NCBI GenBank assembly: GCA_003489085.1
Contig: DNJM01000199.1
Span: forward strand, 1,250 to 19,506
From: Lachnospiraceae bacterium
GTDB lineage: Bacteria; Bacillota; Clostridia; Lachnospirales; Lachnospiraceae
Length of the DNA stretch: 18,257 nucleotides
Reading direction: 5' to 3'
The position numbers were made by a program, and so were the translations under genes. Positions 1-7,680 of this stretch are shown piece by piece. The notes beneath the pieces are model-generated. The model was not told the origin of the DNA. It saw nothing but the letters and a program-made list of their open reading frames with translations, and made no database searches. Positions within the stretch are counted from its first letter, which is position 1. Each line of letters starts with the position of its first letter.

Positions 1-613
1 TGAAGCGGTAGGACCACCAGGAGTAAATTCCTTCCTGATCCGGATAAAAATACCGAAATGTATCGATAAATCCGGCTTCCAGAAGTGCTGTAAATTTTGC
101 GCGCTCCTCATCCGTAAAACCAGCATTTTTCCGATTTGTCTTCGGGTTCTTCAGATCGATCTCCTTATGTGCCACATTCAGATCACCACAGAAAATAACC
201 GGCTTTTTTGTCTCCAGCTGCTTAAGGTAATCCAGAAAATCATCTTCCCACTGCATCCGATATGAAAGCCTTGCGAGTTCATTCTGAGAATTCGGCGTAT
301 AGACTGTTACAAAGTAAAACTCTTCAAATTCCAGTGTGATGACACGGCCTTCCTGATCATGCTCTTCTATTCCGATACCATAAGACACGGACAACGGTTC
401 CTGCTTTGTAAAAACAGCCGTTCCTGAATATCCTTTTTTCTTTGCATAGTTCCAATACTGATGATAGCCCGGAAAGTCAAGCGAAAGCTGCCCTTCCTGC
501 ATTTTTGTCTCCTGAATACAGAAAATATCTGCATCCGCCTGCTCAAAAAATTCGAGGAATCCTTTCTGTACACAGGCACGGATTCCATTCACGTTCCATG
601 AAATCAACTTCAT
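1..613 (-). CDS. xth: Exodeoxyribonuclease III (AP endonuclease), 3' end cut by window
   Basis: This gene encodes a DNA repair nuclease of the ExoIII/ExoA family, which cuts at abasic sites and degrades 3' ends of duplex DNA in the cytoplasm. I translated it by hand because the frame stays open to the window edge: 204 residues are visible of a family that is usually about 250. It begins MKLISWNVNGIRA, with the metal-binding Asn at 7. The catalytic Glu is at 35 (QETK), a YTPNS block lies at 105-109, and GDLNVAH with Asp144 and Asn146 is at 143-149. The C-terminal part carrying the catalytic Asp-His pair lies outside the window. The start at 613 is 16 bp after the nrdR stop, so the two are probably co-transcribed. 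The family is certain; whether it is called xth or exoA is only nomenclature. Confidence 0.95.
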   Translation of the reverse strand, partial: MKLISWNVNGIRACVQKGFLEFFEQADADIFCIQETKMQEGQLSLDFPGYHQYWNYAKKKGYSGTAVFTKQEPLSVSYGIGIEEHDQEGRVITLEFEEFYFVTVYTPNSQNELARLSYRMQWEDDFLDYLKQLETKKPVIFCGDLNVAHKEIDLKNPKTNRKNAGFTDEERAKFTALLEAGFIDTFRYFYPDQEGIYSWWSYRF

Positions 614-629
614 ATAACTGCACCTTTTT

Positions 630-1079
630 CTATTCTAAAATCTTTTTTATTTCCGCCATAAATGTTTTGACATCCTTAAATTCCCGGTAAACGGAAGCAA
701 AGCGCACATAAGCCACTGCATCCAGATCCTTCAGCTTGTCCATCACAATTTCACCGATTTCACTGCTGAAAATCTCTTTTTCTTCCCGGCTGAAAATCTC
801 CTTTTCCACTTCATCAATCGTTGCCTTAATACTCTCTGCCGAAACCGGTCTCTTATAACAGGCACGTAAAATACCGCCTTCTATCTTCGCCCGCTCATAC
901 TGCTCTCTGTTATTATCCTTTTTAATGATAATAAGCGGAATGGTCTCTACTTTCTCATAGGTTGTAAAACGCTTTCCGCATACATCGCAGGAACGGCGTC
1001 TGCGGATGGAGCTGCCATCCTCTGCAGGTCTGGAATCGATCACCCGGGTATCTGGATTGCTGCAATATGGACATTTCAT
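630..1079 (-). CDS. nrdR: Transcriptional repressor NrdR
   Basis: NrdR is the nucleotide-sensing repressor of ribonucleotide reductase operons. The protein is 149 residues, the normal family length. An N-terminal zinc ribbon is formed by CPYC (3-6) and CDVC (31-34), followed by an ATP-cone domain at about 49-139. I start it at the ATG at 1079 rather than at an upstream alternative codon at 1124, because the family begins MKCPYC and an AGAAAGG SD lies about 9 bases upstream. The gene has its own promoter (1127-1155) and is followed after 16 bp by exonuclease III. No NrdR box was recognised near any gene here, so its targets are elsewhere. Confidence 0.97.
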   Translation of the reverse strand: MKCPYCSNPDTRVIDSRPAEDGSSIRRRRSCDVCGKRFTTYEKVETIPLIIIKKDNNREQYERAKIEGGILRACYKRPVSAESIKATIDEVEKEIFSREEKEIFSSEIGEIVMDKLKDLDAVAYVRFASVYREFKDVKTFMAEIKKILE

Positions 1080-1126
1080 AACGAATCGCCTTTCTGTTAT
1101 TCTCATTCTCTTTTGTAACTGCATTT

Positions 1127-1155
1127 ATTATATCTGCCGCTCTCCCATTTGTAAA
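1127..1155 (-). promoter_or_regulatory. Sigma-A promoter for nrdR-xth
   Basis: On the minus strand, a -35 box TTTACA (1150-1155) and a perfect -10 box TATAAT (1127-1132) are separated by exactly 17 bases. It lies 48 bases upstream of the nrdR start and reads into nrdR and then exonuclease III. Confidence 0.8.
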
Positions 1156-1173
1156 CAAAATTTTTGCTTTTCG

Positions 1174-1437
1174 CTAACCTTTTCCACATTTATGTTTAAA
1201 TTTATCCTCACAGATCTCCACCATGATAATATCCGGTCCGATTTTCCTGATACATTCAAATGGAATAATATATTCCGAATCATACCCGAACAGACCGCAG
1301 ATCCTGCATGGTCCAGGTACAATGATTGCCTCAATACATCCATTGCACATATTCAATTCCACATCCACGACACACCCCAGCCGGTTACAATTGCATAGGT
1401 TGATTACTTCTTTTTCTCTCAATTCACAAAAACGCAT
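1174..1437 (-). CDS. YlmC/YmxH-family sporulation protein (PRC-barrel-like)
   Basis: This is a small protein of 87 residues in the YlmC/YmxH family, found in endospore-forming Firmicutes and probably folding as a PRC-barrel-like beta domain. Its molecular role is not established. Recognisable features are the opening MRFCELREKEVINL, the Asn-Cys/Gly-rich segment near 15-30, and the IIPFECIRKIGPDIIMVE stretch near 57-74, which is typical of the family. It has several Cys residues, including a CRICG motif near 45. I prefer the ATG at 1437, preceded by AGGTG at a good distance, over the GTG at 1446. It sits 63 bp after the natB-like gene. It could ride on that transcript, as no convincing promoter or terminator was seen between them. 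Confidence 0.8.
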   Translation of the reverse strand: MRFCELREKEVINLCNCNRLGCVVDVELNMCNGCIEAIIVPGPCRICGLFGYDSEYIIPFECIRKIGPDIIMVEICEDKFKHKCGKG

Positions 1438-1500
1438 CCTCTGCACCTGTTCTGATTTTCTTACTACTACAGTATGCAGCGAATGCGTTTTCGGAACACC

Positions 1501-2706
1501 TTACGGTGCCATTACATTTTCACGTTCAAATGCTTTTACAATAACCCCTGTCAGTACTGCTCCCAATGCCAGGTTGCTCAGTAAAGTGGAAGCAAACTGC
1601 ATCCAGGTAACCTCGTCACTTAAAATGCCTTTTAGTACGATAGCACTATTATACAGCGGAATAAAGTAGGTTTCAGATGAAGGCGCCTTACTGGTGAACA
1701 TGGACATCAGACCAATCACCAGCACCAACAGATAGGCCGGCATCACATACGTACTCGCCTCCTTCGTCGACTTGGCAAATACTGAGAAAAGTATGATCAA
1801 TGTTGAATACAGGAAGGCAAGCGCAATCAGGATTCCTGCCAGCATTACGCCCTGTTCCAGCGTAATCTCCATCTTCATGCCACTTTCCGTGCCGGCCATC
1901 GCCTTTGACATTAACGGCATAGATGCAACCATAACCACTACATAGATCAACGAAGAGATTCCCGAAATTACCATCAGAGCAAATACCTTTCCCAATACAA
2001 TAGAACTTCTCTTGACCGGAGATACCAGAAGGCTTGCCATGGTGCCCCTTTCCTTTTCTCCGGCAATCATATCGGTTCCGATTCCCATTGCTCCGGCAAA
2101 CAGCAGAATCGTAATAAAGTAAGGAAGCATCATACCGAGTGCTTTTCCATTTGCTTTTTTATCATCCTGTACCACCATCTCCGGATTGTCCGAATTCACG
2201 GTAAACACTGTCAGCTGTTCCAGATTGCCGACACGGTTCTGCAGAAGCATCTGCCGATATCCTTCCAGCACCTGACCGGAGATTTCCTGATAAGCTGCCG
2301 ACGAGTAATCCTCCGACGGGTTATAGTAGACCTTGACCTGCGGAATTCTGTCTCCTTCCCGGTAATTTTCTACCTGGCTTTCCAGGTTCTCCGGAAATTC
2401 GATCCACAGATCTGCTTCCCCTTTCTTCAGCTCTTCCTTTATCTGTTCTTCTTCTTTCATACTGCGGATATCATATGCAGACTCTCCGGCATCCAACAGT
2501 GTCTGAAAGCTTTCCGGCATATTGGACACATAAATGACCGCTACATGACTGTCAATATCCTCCTCCATATTGCTGACCAGATTACTGGTCAGTGACATGA
2601 TTCCAACCATCAGAAGCGCCGGTAATAAAAATACGGAGAACAACATTTTTCTGTCCTTTACCACACGGGCAATCTCTTTCTTAAATATCTCACCGATTCC
2701 TCTCAT
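1501..2706 (-). CDS. natB: ABC-2 type transporter permease, NatB-like
   Basis: This is the membrane subunit of an ABC exporter resembling the NatAB sodium efflux system; the substrate is inferred only from family resemblance. The protein has 401 residues. It has a cytoplasmic start (MRGIGEIFKKEIARVVKDRK), a first membrane segment at about 21-42, and a large extracytoplasmic domain at about 43-188. A cluster of about five membrane segments follows at 190-395. The IAGEKERGT-type motif just after the second membrane segment, followed by LLVSPVKR, is characteristic of this ABC-2 permease family. Its ATG lies one base beyond the stop of the ATPase gene, so the two are translationally coupled. It could instead export a peptide or drug, because NatB-like permeases are functionally diverse. 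Confidence 0.88.
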   Translation of the reverse strand: MRGIGEIFKKEIARVVKDRKMLFSVFLLPALLMVGIMSLTSNLVSNMEEDIDSHVAVIYVSNMPESFQTLLDAGESAYDIRSMKEEEQIKEELKKGEADLWIEFPENLESQVENYREGDRIPQVKVYYNPSEDYSSAAYQEISGQVLEGYRQMLLQNRVGNLEQLTVFTVNSDNPEMVVQDDKKANGKALGMMLPYFITILLFAGAMGIGTDMIAGEKERGTMASLLVSPVKRSSIVLGKVFALMVISGISSLIYVVVMVASMPLMSKAMAGTESGMKMEITLEQGVMLAGILIALAFLYSTLIILFSVFAKSTKEASTYVMPAYLLVLVIGLMSMFTSKAPSSETYFIPLYNSAIVLKGILSDEVTWMQFASTLLSNLALGAVLTGVIVKAFERENVMAP

Positions 2707-2707
2707 G

Positions 2708-3481
2708 CTATTCTTCCCCTTTCACTTCTTTGTAGATCTCAAAAAAAGCATCCTCCAGATCATCTGTATGTGTCAGCGCAAGCAATTCTTCTACCGTACC
2801 TTCCGCCGCCTTCTTCCCATCAATGATCATACCGATCCTATCACAGAGCTTCTCAGCCTCCGACATAATATGCGTCGAAACAATAACCAGTTTGCCTTCT
2901 GCTTTCAGCTTCCTCAGATAATCCATGACACTGCGGGCAGTGATGATATCCAGCCCGTTGGTCGGTTCATCAAAAATGACAATGTCCGGATTATGTACCA
3001 GGCTGACTGCAATCGCTGCCTTCTGCTTCATACCCGTAGACAACTCTTTAATCTGCTTATGTGCAAATTCCTTGATGCCAAAATACGTAAACAGCTCTTC
3101 CTTTCTCTCCTTCAGCTTCTGCTCCGGCACTTCGTGCAGCCTTCCAAAAAAATCAAACATATAATCCGTGGAAAACTGCGGATCCAGCTTAATATCACTG
3201 GTCAGAAAGCCAATTTTTCTGCGCACCTGCTCGCTTTCCTTCTGCACCTCATGCCCTGCCACATAGATTTCACCCTTTGTTGGCTTGATAATTGTAGCAA
3301 TACAGCGCAGTGTCGTCGTTTTACCTGCTCCGTTCGGCCCCAGAAGTCCATAGATCTCGCCCGGCCGTGCCGTCAGACTCAGATCATCGACTGCTGTTTT
3401 CTTGTTATTCTTCGTATGCAGCTCCTGCATCTGCTTTTTATTCAGCTTATACACCTTCGTCAGATGTTTTATCTCGATCAT
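2708..3481 (-). CDS. natA: ABC transporter ATP-binding protein, NatA-like
   Basis: This is the ATPase subunit that powers the adjacent ABC-2 permease. The protein has 257 residues. The Walker A motif GPNGAGKTT is at 48-56, the signature LSTGM at 147-151, the Walker B IVIFDEP at 167-173 with catalytic Glu172, a D-loop GLD, and the switch His at 204 (STHIMSEAE). All catalytic positions are intact. I start at the ATG at 3481, which has AGAGAGG eight bases upstream, rather than the TTG at 3487. It is the first gene of the natAB operon; a promoter with an overlapping inverted repeat lies at 3513-3561. The NatA label rests on overall resemblance and on the partner permease; sodium as substrate is inference. 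Confidence 0.9.
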   Translation of the reverse strand: MIEIKHLTKVYKLNKKQMQELHTKNNKKTAVDDLSLTARPGEIYGLLGPNGAGKTTTLRCIATIIKPTKGEIYVAGHEVQKESEQVRRKIGFLTSDIKLDPQFSTDYMFDFFGRLHEVPEQKLKERKEELFTYFGIKEFAHKQIKELSTGMKQKAAIAVSLVHNPDIVIFDEPTNGLDIITARSVMDYLRKLKAEGKLVIVSTHIMSEAEKLCDRIGMIIDGKKAAEGTVEELLALTHTDDLEDAFFEIYKEVKGEE

Positions 3482-3512
3482 CCACAATTCCTCTCTTTCC
3501 TTCTGCCTGTTT

Positions 3513-3538
3513 TATTGTATTATTCAATTAATACAATA
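3513..3538. promoter_or_regulatory. Probable operator: 26-bp inverted repeat over natAB -10
   Basis: Perfect 10-base arms TATTGTATTA and TAATACAATA flank a 6-base centre (TTCAAT). The right arm contains the -10 hexamer of the natAB promoter, so a bound protein would block polymerase. The GTATTA-TAATAC core with a spaced centre resembles operators of GntR-type (YtrA-like) repressors that control ABC exporters. That assignment is inference; no regulator gene is in the window. Confidence 0.65.
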
Positions 3539-3561
3539 TGCTATTATCATTTTTTTGTCAA
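3533..3561 (-). promoter_or_regulatory. Promoter of the natAB-like operon
   Basis: On the minus strand, a perfect -35 TTGACA (3556-3561) and a -10 TATTGT (3533-3538) are 17 bases apart, about 50 bases upstream of the natA ATG. The weak -10 combined with a consensus -35 and an overlapping palindrome is typical of a repressible promoter. Confidence 0.75.
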
Positions 3562-3584
3562 CATCTTTTTTTACAAATTTCCCC

Positions 3585-3613
3585 TTCCCAAAACTTTCCC
3601 CGGACGTTACAAT
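3585..3613 (+). promoter_or_regulatory. Candidate promoter for the DUF3783 gene
   Basis: TTCCCA (3585-3590) and TACAAT (3608-3613) are 17 bases apart, and the SD AGGAGG follows near 3637. The -10 matches consensus at five of six positions, the -35 at four. It runs back to back with the natAB promoter. Confidence 0.5.
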
Positions 3614-3651
3614 AGACAAGAATATATATGACACAAAGGAGGCTGTCGCAT

Positions 3652-4032
3652 ATGAAAGAAATGGTGCTCTTATACAATATGCCAGATCGGGAACAGCGCC
3701 TGAAGCTGGAAATGCTCCTGTTTCCACTGCACATCCGTCTTCGCACGGTAAAAAAGGAAGAATACTTACATCCGCTTGGATTCTTTATCGGAAATGATAA
3801 CATTTCTCCGGCCACAGAAGCCTACACAGGGCCGGAATTGCCGGATACCATGCTGATCTTTGCCAATATTCCGGAGGCAAAGCTGAACACGATCCTGGCC
3901 GGACTCCGCAGGAATAAAATTGGTCCGATTGCTCATAAAGCTGTCCTGACTCCGACCAATCAGCACTGGAATGCGCTGGAATGTTATCAGGAAATCGACG
4001 CCGAGCATAAAGCCATGAATCATGACAACTAA
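3652..4032 (+). CDS. DUF3783 domain protein, function unknown
   Basis: This encodes a cytoplasmic protein of 126 residues. The N-terminal half (MVLLYNMPDREQRLKLEMLLFP onward, about 3-50) predicts an alternating alpha/beta fold. The C-terminal half carries the DUF3783 hallmark: LIFANIPEAKLNTIL near 73-87, then KAVLTPTN near 101-108 and an acidic helix ending in EIDAEHKAM. No catalytic motif is visible and no biochemical role is known to me. I start at 3652, which has AGGAGG nine bases upstream; the in-frame ATG at 3628 lies before this SD and is unlikely. It is a single-gene unit between a candidate promoter and a strong terminator. Confidence 0.8.
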   Translation: MKEMVLLYNMPDREQRLKLEMLLFPLHIRLRTVKKEEYLHPLGFFIGNDNISPATEAYTGPELPDTMLIFANIPEAKLNTILAGLRRNKIGPIAHKAVLTPTNQHWNALECYQEIDAEHKAMNHDN

Positions 4033-4080
4033 AAAACATGCAGGAAAACCTCCTTTTTAAGGAAGTCTCCTGCATGTTTT
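4033..4080. terminator. Bidirectional rho-independent terminator
   Basis: Perfect 13-base arms AAAACATGCAGGA (4033-4045) and TCCTGCATGTTTT (4068-4080) enclose a 22-base loop that can itself fold (TCCTT/AAGGA). T-rich sequence follows on the plus strand, and the A-rich left arm gives a U tract on the minus strand. It can end both the DUF3783 transcript and the ABC exporter operon, whose stop is at 4104. Confidence 0.9.
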
Positions 4081-4103
4081 ATTTTTCACTGAAGTAAACA
4101 CAG

Positions 4104-5837
4104 CTAAAACTGACTTTCATATAAATTCTTATAGAAACCGCCCTGCGCCAATAACTCCTCATGGCTTCCCTGCTCAATGATATTTCCATCCTTCATTACC
4201 AGGATCGTATCCGCTTCTTTAATCGTAGATAACCGATGCGCTACGATAAAGCTGGTTCTGCCCTCCATCATCTTATGGAACGCCTCCTGGACCTTGATTT
4301 CCGTACGGGTATCGATAGAAGAAGTGGCTTCATCCAGAATCAGCATCGGCGGCAGCTCCAGCATCACTCTGGCAATACACAGAAGCTGTTTCTGTCCCTG
4401 GGAAAGATTCCCTCCTTCTTCTGTAATCTGTGTATCATATCCATCCTTCATTCTCTTGATGAAGCTATGCGCATGCGCCGCCTTCGCTGCTTCGATAATG
4501 TCTTCGCGGGTTGCTTCGGGCTTTCCATAGGCAATATTTTCAGCAATCGTACCGGATTTCAGCCAGGTTTCCTGCAATACCATTCCGAAGCTCTTCCGCA
4601 CGCTATCCTTCTTTACTTTCTTTGCATCGTAACCGCTCAGGAAAATAGTACCCTGGTCAATTTCATAAAAGCGCATCAGCAAATTGATCAATGTAGTTTT
4701 CCCACACCCTGTCGGTCCGACAATGGCAATCTTCTGCCCCGGCTTCACCTGAAGATTCAGGTTCGTCAGAAGCGGTACATCCGGCCGATAGGAAAAGGAT
4801 ACATCTGCAAGCTGCAGACTTCCATCTACTTCCATCAATTCGACTGCTTCCACAGGATCTGCTGCTTCCGGTGTTTCTTCTATAAAATCAAATACACGCC
4901 TTGCACACGCAACTGCATTCTGCAGCTCCGTAATCACACTGGAAATCTCATTAAATGGCTTTGTATACTGGTTCGCATACGTCAGGAAGCAGGACAGCTG
5001 TCCAACCGTAATCGCACCCTGCATGGCCATTACCGCCCCCACAATACCAACACCTGCATATACCAGTCCATTTACAAACCGGGTACTGGGATTCGTAATA
5101 GACGAAAAAAACGTGGCTTTTAAGCTGCAGTCCTGTAGTCTGCGGTTAATTTCATCAAAACGCTCTACCGCCCGGCCACCATAGCCAAATGCCTGAACTA
5201 CCTTCTGGCTTCCTACCATTTCATCCACCAAAGATGTCATCTCCGCTCTGGTTTCCGACTGCTTCTTAAACATCTGATAGGTACGCTTTGCAATAAAGCT
5301 GGCTACAAATAATGAGACCGGCGTAATCAAAATGACTACCAGCGAAATTCTGACATTGATGGACAGCATAAAGGCCAATGTACCGAAGATCGTCACAATA
5401 CCGCTGAACAGCTGTGTAAAGCCCATCAAAAGTCCATCCGAAAACTGTTCCACATCCGTAATAATCCGGCTGATCGTCTCCCCATACTGGTGAGAGTCCA
5501 CATATTTCAATGGCAGAATCTGAAGCCTTGCAAATGCTCTGATCCGCACATCCTTTACGACATGATACGTAATCCGGTTGTTGCACAGATTCATCAGCCA
5601 CTGCGCTGCGCTGGTAATGAAGAGAATCATCGTCAGCTTCTTCAGAATTCTAAATATACCTGCAAAATCAACGGCACCTTTTCCCAGAATCAGATCCACC
5701 GCATTCCCGACCAGGATCGGTGCATATAAAGTAAATGCAACATTGACCACAGCAAAAACCAGCGACAGGATCACCAGATGCATATAGGGCCGGATCAGCC
5801 GCAATATTTTCATAGTCGTTCCATTATCCTTATGCAT
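4104..5837 (-). CDS. Heterodimeric ABC exporter, subunit with canonical catalytic residues
   Basis: This is an ABC half-transporter of 577 residues, the second subunit of a multidrug/lipid-type exporter. The membrane domain (six segments, about 18-320) is followed by the nucleotide-binding domain: Walker A GPTGCGKT (374-381), signature LSQGQ (478-482), Walker B LILDE (499-503) with catalytic Glu503, and switch His534. The signature deviates from LSGGQ, as expected for the subunit that closes the degenerate site in asymmetric pairs. The start at 5837 overlaps the stop of the partner gene by 8 bases and has GAGGAGG about 9 bases upstream. A longer reading to 5954 would run inside the partner gene and is rejected; an ATG at 5813 is an alternative. 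The exported substrate cannot be told from sequence. Confidence 0.9.
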   Translation of the reverse strand: MHKDNGTTMKILRLIRPYMHLVILSLVFAVVNVAFTLYAPILVGNAVDLILGKGAVDFAGIFRILKKLTMILFITSAAQWLMNLCNNRITYHVVKDVRIRAFARLQILPLKYVDSHQYGETISRIITDVEQFSDGLLMGFTQLFSGIVTIFGTLAFMLSINVRISLVVILITPVSLFVASFIAKRTYQMFKKQSETRAEMTSLVDEMVGSQKVVQAFGYGGRAVERFDEINRRLQDCSLKATFFSSITNPSTRFVNGLVYAGVGIVGAVMAMQGAITVGQLSCFLTYANQYTKPFNEISSVITELQNAVACARRVFDFIEETPEAADPVEAVELMEVDGSLQLADVSFSYRPDVPLLTNLNLQVKPGQKIAIVGPTGCGKTTLINLLMRFYEIDQGTIFLSGYDAKKVKKDSVRKSFGMVLQETWLKSGTIAENIAYGKPEATREDIIEAAKAAHAHSFIKRMKDGYDTQITEEGGNLSQGQKQLLCIARVMLELPPMLILDEATSSIDTRTEIKVQEAFHKMMEGRTSFIVAHRLSTIKEADTILVMKDGNIIEQGSHEELLAQGGFYKNLYESQF

Positions 5838-7566
5838 GGTGCGTAACCTCCTCTCTGGATAACTGAGAATAACAGATCTCCTGGTACACTTCGCAGGAAT
5901 CCAGAAGCTCCTTGTGTGTTCCGATACCGACCATTTCACCATCATCCAGAACAATAATCTGATCTGCCTGCATCAGTGAAGCCGCCCGTTGTGAAACAAT
6001 GAAGACCGTCATTCCCCCGGTATTCTGGGCAATTGCTTTTCTCAGCTTTGCATCCGTCGCAAAATCCAACGCCGATGCACTGTCATCCAGAAGCAGGATC
6101 TCCGGATGTCCTACCAGTGCGCGGGCAATTGTAAGCCGCTGTCTCTGCCCGCCGGACAGATTCTTACCGCCCTCGCTGATTGCCGTGTCCAGTCCCTGCG
6201 GTTTTGCTTCTACCACCTCCAGAGCCTGTGCAGTCCGAAGTGCTTCCAGAATCTCCTCATCCGTTGCATCTTCCTTCGCCATCTTCATATTATCCCGGAT
6301 CGTTCCATGGAACAGCACTGCTTTCTGCGGTACCACTCCGATCTTTTTCCGGAGTGTATCCAGCTCCCAGTCACGGACATCCCTTCCGTCCACCCTGACG
6401 GAACCATCCGTCACGTCATAGAATCTTGGAATCAGATTGACAAGGGTAGACTTACCGGATCCTGTTCCTCCGATAATTCCTATGGTCTGCCCTTTCTTTA
6501 CTTCAAACTGAATACCGCTTAAAGACTCTGCTTTTGCTCCTGCATAGGCAAAATGCACATGGTCAAAAACCACCTTCGCTTCCTGATTTTCTGCTTCCCC
6601 GGTTTCCTTTCCTGACAGAATACTTGTCTGCAGTGCAAATACCTCATTCACACGTCCAGCAGAAGCCAGTGCCTTCGTAAAGGAAACAATCAGATTGGCC
6701 AGGGCTACCAGAGCCAGCAGAATCTGAGACATATAGTTTACCAGTGCAATCACTTCTCCCTGCGTGATCGCTCCGGTATCCACACGCTTTCCTCCATACC
6801 AGACGATCGCTACGACTGCCAGATTGACAATCACATACGTAAGTGGATTCAGCGCCGCGGATATCTTTCCAACCTTCATCTGCATCTGCATCAGATAGTC
6901 GCTTTCCGCTTCAAACTGCTCCTTTTCATCATCCTGCGTGCGGAATGCACGGATGACACGAATACCGGCCAGGTTCTCCCGGGTGGTTAAAAGCACTCTG
7001 TCCAGTCCCTTCTGCACCTTCTTATATAGCGGAATGGTTATAATCATGATCCCATAGATGACCAGCGCCAGAAGCGGAACTGCCACTACAAAAATCATCG
7101 CTGCTTTTACATCAATAGTAAATGCCATTACCATAGCTCCCACTACAATAAAAGGAGAACGCAAAAGCAGACGCAGTACCAGATTCACTCCCGACTGTAC
7201 CTGATTGATATCACTGGTCATTCTGGTAACCAGCGTTGAACTGCCCGCCCGGTCAATTTCTGTATAGGATAACCCCTCAATATGTGCAAAAAGATCATGC
7301 CTCAGCTCTGTTCCGAACCCGATCGCAGCCTTTGCTGCAAAAAACTGCGCTGTCAGTGAACAGGTAAGACCCAGTACCCCAAAAAATACCAGAAGGGCTC
7401 CCCTTTGCAATATATACTGAAAATCCTGATTCTGGATTCCAATATCAATAATATCCGCCATAATCAGCGGGACTACCAGCTCAAAGCATGCCTCCAGCAG
7501 CTTAAAGAGCGGACCGACTACGCTTTCTTTCTTATATTTATTCAGATATGGCAATAGCTTTAACAT
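5830..7566 (-). CDS. Heterodimeric ABC exporter, subunit with degenerate ATP site
   Basis: This ABC half-transporter of 578 residues is the first gene of the exporter operon. A six-segment membrane domain (about 15-305) precedes a nucleotide-binding domain with Walker A GGTGSGKS (366-373) and a canonical signature LSGGQ (470-474). The Walker B motif ends in Asp495 where Glu is catalytic (LLLDD). The switch histidine is replaced by Gln526 (IVSQRAA). These changes mark the non-hydrolysing site seen in heterodimeric exporters such as BmrCD and TM287/288. The canonical site would be formed by this protein's LSGGQ and the partner's Walker motifs. The stop overlaps the partner's start, consistent with equal production. 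A promoter lies just upstream (7606-7634). Confidence 0.9.
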   Translation of the reverse strand: MLKLLPYLNKYKKESVVGPLFKLLEACFELVVPLIMADIIDIGIQNQDFQYILQRGALLVFFGVLGLTCSLTAQFFAAKAAIGFGTELRHDLFAHIEGLSYTEIDRAGSSTLVTRMTSDINQVQSGVNLVLRLLLRSPFIVVGAMVMAFTIDVKAAMIFVVAVPLLALVIYGIMIITIPLYKKVQKGLDRVLLTTRENLAGIRVIRAFRTQDDEKEQFEAESDYLMQMQMKVGKISAALNPLTYVIVNLAVVAIVWYGGKRVDTGAITQGEVIALVNYMSQILLALVALANLIVSFTKALASAGRVNEVFALQTSILSGKETGEAENQEAKVVFDHVHFAYAGAKAESLSGIQFEVKKGQTIGIIGGTGSGKSTLVNLIPRFYDVTDGSVRVDGRDVRDWELDTLRKKIGVVPQKAVLFHGTIRDNMKMAKEDATDEEILEALRTAQALEVVEAKPQGLDTAISEGGKNLSGGQRQRLTIARALVGHPEILLLDDSASALDFATDAKLRKAIAQNTGGMTVFIVSQRAASLMQADQIIVLDDGEMVGIGTHKELLDSCEVYQEICYSQLSREEVTHHA

Positions 7567-7605
7567 ATTAGTATTCCTTTCTCCTCTTCTAAAATGTTCT
7601 TGTTT

Positions 7606-7634
7606 ATTATACGGCGTGAGTGGACTTTCGACAA
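7606..7634 (-). promoter_or_regulatory. Promoter of the heterodimeric ABC exporter operon
   Basis: On the minus strand, TTGTCG (7629-7634) and a perfect TATAAT (7606-7611) are 17 bases apart, 39 bases from the first ATG. It is divergent from, and overlaps, the promoter of the prolyl-tRNA deacylase gene, so the two may compete for polymerase. Confidence 0.6.
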
Positions 7635-7650
7635 GCAGTTATGTTATAAT
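7621..7650 (+). promoter_or_regulatory. Promoter of the proX-like gene
   Basis: A perfect -10 TATAAT (7645-7650) is preceded by TGGACT (7621-7626) at 18 bases. It lies 30 bases upstream of the ATG at 7681, with the SD AAAGGAG between. The -35 is weak and overlaps the divergent ABC promoter. Confidence 0.55.
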
Positions 7651-7680
7651 TTAGCAAGATTACCAAAGGAGCCAATCATT

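Noticed and set aside
1447..1500. Small inverted repeat CACC/GGTG after the natB-like stop, considered as a terminator
   Set aside because: The stem is only four bases and no T tract follows.
2570..3631. 353-residue open frame on the plus strand
   Set aside because: It runs antisense to both natAB-like genes, lacks an SD, and its composition (His/Cys/Leu-rich) is that of a complementary-strand shadow.
5838..5954. Longer N-terminus for the second ABC exporter subunit
   Set aside because: The extra 39 residues lie inside the partner gene, look nothing like an exporter start, and the SD is placed for the ATG at 5837.
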